A stretch of 38,333 nt of DNA. It comes from Halobacteriales archaeon. GTDB taxonomy: Archaea; Halobacteriota; Halobacteria; Halobacteriales; SKNY01. The DNA lies in contig SKQO01000159.1 in assembly GCA_007118975.1 (NCBI GenBank), positions 1-38,333 on the forward strand. Reading direction: 5' to 3'. Under the pieces are notes generated by a model. It was not told the DNA's origin, made no database searches, and saw only the letters and a program-made list of their open reading frames with translations. Position numbers and translations under genes: made by a program. Shown here in pieces: positions 34,733 through 38,333 of this stretch (the stretch's first letter is position 1; the number at the start of each line of letters is the position of its first letter).

Positions 34733-34740
34733 TTTTATTC
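34733..34740 (+). promoter_or_regulatory. TATA box of the rhomboid-like gene
   Basis: TTTTATTC lies about 25 bases before ATG 34761, fitting a leaderless haloarchaeal promoter and fixing the start. Confidence 0.45.
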
Positions 34741-34760
34741 GGCCACGGACACTGGCTGTC

Positions 34761-36383
34761 ATGGCCGGCTTGGCTGGGGACCCACGGCTGGGTATCCTCC
34801 TGATTCTGCTCTCCAGCATCATCACCGTCATTGGACTCTTGTGGGCTGGGGTACCGCTTCGTGCAGTCCGTACGCGGTTGTGCGAACGATTCATTCTCGG
34901 CGTCCCGTGGGGAAGTTTGCTCGTCATCGCGGGTTTGTTCGGTGTCTATCTCTTCATCCAGCGGGGGTGGTGGCACTGGCATCAGCCGGTGGTTGTTGCG
35001 TACACGGCAGCATCGATGTTCGATCCGACGGCGTGGTTACTCGCCGGCTTCGCCCATTCTGGTCCGGGACACCTGCGAAACAACGTCACGACAACCCTCA
35101 TCTTCGGGCCGCTCGTCGAGTGGATCTGGGGCCACTATCCACGGGACGAACGGCGCCGGTGGGAGCCGGAATGGAGCCGGACTCCCTGGATGCGTGCCAT
35201 GCTCATCTTTCCGGCCGGCATATTCATGATCGGGGTGACCGCGGCACTCTTTTCATGGGGCCCAGTCATCGGGTTCTCAGTTGCCGCCTTTGCCCTCATC
35301 GGCATTGTCGTGGTCTACAATCCCGTTCTCGCCCTCGTAGGACTCGTTGCCCGCCAAGTGTTCCGGGTGCTCTGGGAGACGTGGATCGATCCGGTCGTCG
35401 TGACGCGAACCGTGATTCGGGCGATACGACCCGGGTGGTACGGTTCGGCGGTACAGGGCCACCTCGTCGGCTTTTTGCTCGGCGTCGCGATCGCGATCGT
35501 ATTGCTCCGGTACCACGGTGAGTCCCGCTCGCCGGGGCAGGTGTGGCTCGGTACCATCCTCGTCGGGTTTTATCTCTCGCTCTGGTCGCTCTGGTGGGTG
35601 CTCGGCCCCGAGGAGTTCATCCTCTTTCGTGGCGTGGGCGTCGCGCTCGTTTTACTGGTTGCGACAGGAATCGCCTTGGCGGCAAGCTCGCCTTCACGCG
35701 TTTCTCTCAACAGGATAGATCTCAAACGGACGGCGACTGTCGGCATCGCGATCGTGCTCCTGGCGATGGGGGGAGTCGGTATTGGACTGAACCTGGCAGT
35801 GGTTGATGGACCGGAACGGGCTGACGGAACGACTATCGAGGATTACGAGATCTTCTACGGCGAGCGTGTGACGGACGCGACGGTGAATCTGATCGATTTC
35901 GAGTTCCTGGGGGTGAGTTCAGACGTGCGGACGAGCGGCGTCATCGTCTATAGCGAACGACGAAACGTCTGGAAACAGACGGTATCCGCGATCGAACTCC
36001 GGAATCGAGGGGTCCGTAGCTTCACCGTCGGCGGTCTCGGATGGAGCGAGCAAGTCCATGCGATTCGGGTGGGCTGGCGTCCGAGCGGGGCGAACCCGGT
36101 GTATCAGATCTGGCTCCGTCACGATGAACTTTCGAAGGCGTACGCGAGCCCGCAACGAACGGCCCGACCGATCGTCGAAGGCCACGAGTTTACCTTCGTA
36201 CCGGACGACGGCCGGTTCCATATCGCGGTCGAATACGACAACGTAACCGAGGTAGTACCTCTCCCGACGATTGAGACGGCCCGAGAAGTCCACGACGTGA
36301 CACTGACAAGGGAACGGGGGAACATCATTGTGATCACGGAGGATAGCGAGGTCGTTATCGGCTCGCGCGAGACATACGAGTGA
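34761..36383 (+). CDS. Rhomboid-like intramembrane serine protease with C-terminal extracytoplasmic domain
   Basis: The protein has 540 residues. The membrane part (about 1-350) has a rhomboid arrangement: FAHSGPGHLRNN (His99, His104, Asn107/108), a catalytic-serine helix GFSVAAFALIG (Ser173) and a histidine helix GHLVGFLLG (His234). The serine motif is GFS rather than the common GxSG, so activity is probable but not certain. Two or three more helices follow. A soluble domain (about 355-540) of mostly beta structure then begins after LNLAVVDGPERADGTTIEDYEIFYGE. Its function is unknown; it could present or recognise substrates. The TATA-like box at 34733 supports ATG 34761. Confidence 0.65.
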   Translation: MAGLAGDPRLGILLILLSSIITVIGLLWAGVPLRAVRTRLCERFILGVPWGSLLVIAGLFGVYLFIQRGWWHWHQPVVVAYTAASMFDPTAWLLAGFAHSGPGHLRNNVTTTLIFGPLVEWIWGHYPRDERRRWEPEWSRTPWMRAMLIFPAGIFMIGVTAALFSWGPVIGFSVAAFALIGIVVVYNPVLALVGLVARQVFRVLWETWIDPVVVTRTVIRAIRPGWYGSAVQGHLVGFLLGVAIAIVLLRYHGESRSPGQVWLGTILVGFYLSLWSLWWVLGPEEFILFRGVGVALVLLVATGIALAASSPSRVSLNRIDLKRTATVGIAIVLLAMGGVGIGLNLAVVDGPERADGTTIEDYEIFYGERVTDATVNLIDFEFLGVSSDVRTSGVIVYSERRNVWKQTVSAIELRNRGVRSFTVGGLGWSEQVHAIRVGWRPSGANPVYQIWLRHDELSKAYASPQRTARPIVEGHEFTFVPDDGRFHIAVEYDNVTEVVPLPTIETAREVHDVTLTRERGNIIVITEDSEVVIGSRETYE

Positions 36384-36993
36384 GCGTCGGTCACCGAATT
36401 CGTCCCACCGGTGGGCAATATGTTCAGCCTCCCGTGGGATGGGGTTTCTTGCAAGAGCCCCGAGTGATATAATGCGCTCTCTCACCGGTCTTACTTGTCT
36501 CCCTTCGACCACAATCGAGACATCTGGATCGTTTCGCGTGCCGGATCCATCTGTTTCTCCTCAGTTGTTCTTTTTGAGATCCGTAATGTCGCAGTTGCCC
36601 CCTTCATCGTTTTACGAGAGTGTAGGAACCTCTTCGTCGGGCCCGTATCCGTCAGTGAATGGTACCGTGACCGGACTCCTGATACTTTGTGAGACAGCTG
36701 CCATGGTCGGACTCGACGCGCTAATTTCGTGGCGTTGGATGACTTCCTTGAGCCATTGCACTGGTGGCCCGGATCCGGGATTTCAGCGAGCGATGGACAT
36801 TGTTTTCCCACCCTGAGAACCCGGAAGTTCGGGGGTGAAGAACCCGGGAATCCAATGGGTGTCAAGTGTTGCCCGCTTCCACCTGGAACGTGCACTTGTA
36901 GACAGGACGTGTGAGTGGGTGGCCTTCTGTCAGGTTCGTCGTGGGTACAGAAAGGCGTCAGAAACATTTACTCACTCTCCTTATTGGACCCCA
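36384..36993. other. Gap without recognisable genes before the IS630 fragment
   Basis: Open frames of up to 158 codons occur on the minus strand and up to 125 on the plus strand, but their products are basic or Ser-rich and match nothing I know. The interval is probably degenerate mobile DNA. The last 50 bases form the upstream region of the helix-turn-helix gene. Confidence 0.4.
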
Positions 36994-37527
36994 ATGGACC
37001 GGCTCGCGGACCTCGAAGTGGGGGAGCTTCAAGAAGCACTCGAAGGAGTGGAGAACAACACGCCGACACAGCGACTGATTGCGGCGATCGCCTACAAACA
37101 CGGCATCACGCAGTCCGAGCTGGCCAACTGGTTTGGCGTCGAACGGAAGACGATTTACAACTGGTTCAGGCGGTTCGAACAGCGCCCGCTCGAGGAAGCG
37201 ATCTACGAGGAAGAACGGCCGGGGCGCCCCCGGAAACTTGACGAAGACGAACTGGCAGCGCTGCAGATGATACTGACCGCTACGCCATCGGCAGTTGGCT
37301 TTGACGTGCCGACCTGGACGGTCGAAGCTGTCCAATCGTTGCTCCGGGATCGGTTCGACGTCGAGTATTCCCCACCAAGCTGTCGACGACTGATGAAGGA
37401 AGCCGGTTTGCGGTATCGACACGTCGGTGAGGACGATATCGAGATGAACGGACGAGGTCGGGAATCGTGCCAAGCAGACCACCGGGAGCGAAAGCGGGCC
37501 TGGGTCCCCACGGACGCGGATGGCTGA
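36994..37527 (+). CDS. IS630-type transposase N-terminal helix-turn-helix protein
   Basis: The protein has 177 residues from ATG 36994 (MDRLADLEVGELQEAL). A winged helix-turn-helix of the IS630/Tc1 type is clear: RLIAAIAYKHGITQSELANWFGVERKTIYNWFRRFE, followed by RPGRPRKL and a second helical domain (WTVEAVQSLLRDRFDVEYSPPSCRRLMKEAGLRYRH). The DDE catalytic part that normally follows as a second frame is absent. Instead, the right end of a tnpB element begins about 90 bases downstream. It is either a truncated transposase or a domesticated DNA-binding protein. Confidence 0.7.
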   Translation: MDRLADLEVGELQEALEGVENNTPTQRLIAAIAYKHGITQSELANWFGVERKTIYNWFRRFEQRPLEEAIYEEERPGRPRKLDEDELAALQMILTATPSAVGFDVPTWTVEAVQSLLRDRFDVEYSPPSCRRLMKEAGLRYRHVGEDDIEMNGRGRESCQADHRERKRAWVPTDADG

Positions 37528-37616
37528 TTCAAGCAGGACGGTCGGTCATTCACCGCTGTCTACTCCATCCCCGTCACTCTCTCATGCGCCTGTTCCTCCG
37601 AGTCGGGATACGCGGA

Positions 37617-37730
37617 TTGACATCCACCTCCGCGCAAACACGGAGGAATCCCACGGCACCGCGCCGCTGGATTGGGAGATTACGGTTTGCCGTCTACCAC
37701 CGCTGTCCGAGGTTGGAATCCTCGGGAGCG
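37617..37730 (-). ncRNA. Right end and probable omegaRNA (reRNA) region of the tnpB element
   Basis: The minus strand downstream of, and overlapping, the tnpB stop holds two strong hairpins: CCGAGG/CCTCGG with a 7-base loop (37707-37725) and CCTCCG/CGGAGG with an 8-base loop (37627-37646). They are followed by GGATGTCAA at the edge (37617-37625). In IS605/IS1341-type elements this segment forms the guide RNA scaffold that ends at the element border. The assignment rests on position and structure only. Confidence 0.45.
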
Positions 37731-38333
37731 GTCATCAAGGGAGATTGCTGGCTGTACCAACCAGCCGGTACTCCTATCTTCGTCCAACCTGGCCGAAGAC
37801 TCGGAGTTACTTGCGTTGATGTTGAGACGGATGTTCTCCGCCCCGTTCACATCAGCGTTGAACGCCGCATCGCACGGTTTACACACGTACAAGCCGCTTC
37901 GACACGCTGACTGTCGTCTTCTTTTCCGCACACGCAACACGTGTTGCTCGTGTCACGCTCAGACACTTCGACGACTTCGATCCCCTCGACTTTCGCCTTG
38001 TAGGTGAGCATCTTCGTGAAGCGGTCGAACGCCCACCCGTGCAGGTCGAGGTTGCCGTGTTTGCTCCAGTCCTTCGACTCACCACTCCCATCCCCGCGGA
38101 CCCCTTCCAAGTCCCCGACGTTGATGCGACCAACACCGTTCTCGACACACCGCGGGACGATGTGTTTGGCGAGGCTGCGAAAGAAGTGGGTGCGACGCTC
38201 CGACCACGTCGCGTGAAGACGGGTGGCTTCGTCGCCGCCTGCATCCTCGCACGTGGCGATTTCCTTTGGGAAGTAGTAGCCATCCTGCTTCAAGCGGTTG
38301 CCCGGATACAGGTCGGCTTCCTCGGTGCTGTAC
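37680..38333 (-). pseudogene. tnpB: TnpB (IS200/IS605 OrfB) C-terminal part, frameshifted; 5' end outside window
   Basis: The frame is open from the window edge (YSTEEADLYPGNRLKQDGYYF) and continues through NVGDLEGVRG, WAFDRFTKMLTYKAK and the zinc-finger start CCVCGKEDDSQRVE. There one base is missing near 37905, and the frame must shift to continue as GLYVCKPCDAAFNADVNGAENIRL to the stop at 37680. The second half of the Cys4 finger and the RuvC-type Asp of the ADVNGAENI motif lie after the shift, so the current gene cannot make an intact nuclease unless the base is a sequencing error. TnpB is an RNA-guided DNA nuclease of IS605-type elements. The N-terminal part lies beyond the window. Confidence 0.75.

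Noticed and set aside
36491-36967. 158-codon minus-strand frame
   Set aside because: The product is basic and of low similarity to anything known; other frames in the same DNA are equally open.
37707-37725. Stem-loop resembling a tRNA T-arm
   Set aside because: No acceptor stem, D-arm or anticodon arm surrounds it; it lies in the tnpB 3' end and fits the element's structured right end.

Overview
The window is from a haloarchaeon (class Halobacteria). Most predicted proteins are strongly acidic. Tat-type lipoprotein leaders (twin Arg, then an AGC lipobox) are repeated. Several genes have an AT-rich TATA-like element about 25-30 bases before the start codon with almost no leader. A TnpB-type element of the kind common in haloarchaea lies at the right end. 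I cannot name the genus. I found no rRNA, tRNA or CRISPR.

Layout. (1) 1-1780, plus strand: the C-terminus of a PhoU-like protein, an arsenate-reductase/LMW-phosphatase protein, and a polytopic membrane protein. (2) 1781-2535: a gap holding two palindromes and the decayed copy of a small Cys protein whose intact relative lies at 23.6 kb. (3) 2536-11706: a metal-handling island that looks zinc-centred. It encodes a lipoprotein with two His-rich 'HWHG' domains, a ZnuA-like binding protein carrying the same domain inside its metal-loop position, a ruined znuC, a beta-propeller lipoprotein, a SufU-like scaffold, two NikR-like regulators, a P-loop NTPase ending in a CxCxCH cluster, and two tandem CobW/COG0523 GTPases. 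(4) 12422-19888: a nickel/peptide-type ABC operon (binding protein, two permeases, a fused double ATPase) that also contains a SAM methyltransferase and a small flavoprotein, all translationally coupled or closely spaced.

(5) 20065-25787, mostly minus strand: a FeoB-like transporter and a flavoprotein, each broken by one in-frame TGA where Trp is expected. They are followed by a 50-aa C2H2 zinc-finger protein, a 75-aa Cys protein coupled to a HEAT-repeat protein, a headless CobW remnant, a 44-aa CHC protein, and a third NikR-like regulator on the plus strand. (6) 26207-36383: amino-acid metabolism (class III aminotransferase, divergent aldehyde dehydrogenase), a cysteine desulfurase fused to a SufU-like scaffold domain, an F420-type luciferase-family enzyme, a succinylglutamate-desuccinylase-family hydrolase and a rhomboid-like membrane protein. 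(7) 36994-38333: mobile DNA, namely an orphan IS630-type helix-turn-helix protein and a frameshifted tnpB with its hairpin-rich right end.

Working model (inference): regions 3-5 are a metal acquisition and allocation neighbourhood. Surface lipoproteins capture zinc, the Nik-type importer brings in nickel or a metal complex, CobW GTPases and the CxCxCH NTPase allocate metal inside the cell, and three NikR-like proteins with altered ligand spacing control expression. The most novel element is the HWHG domain, found as a tandem lipoprotein and as an insertion in ZnuA. Several genes show single-base disabling changes, so either part of the region is decaying or the assembly contains errors.
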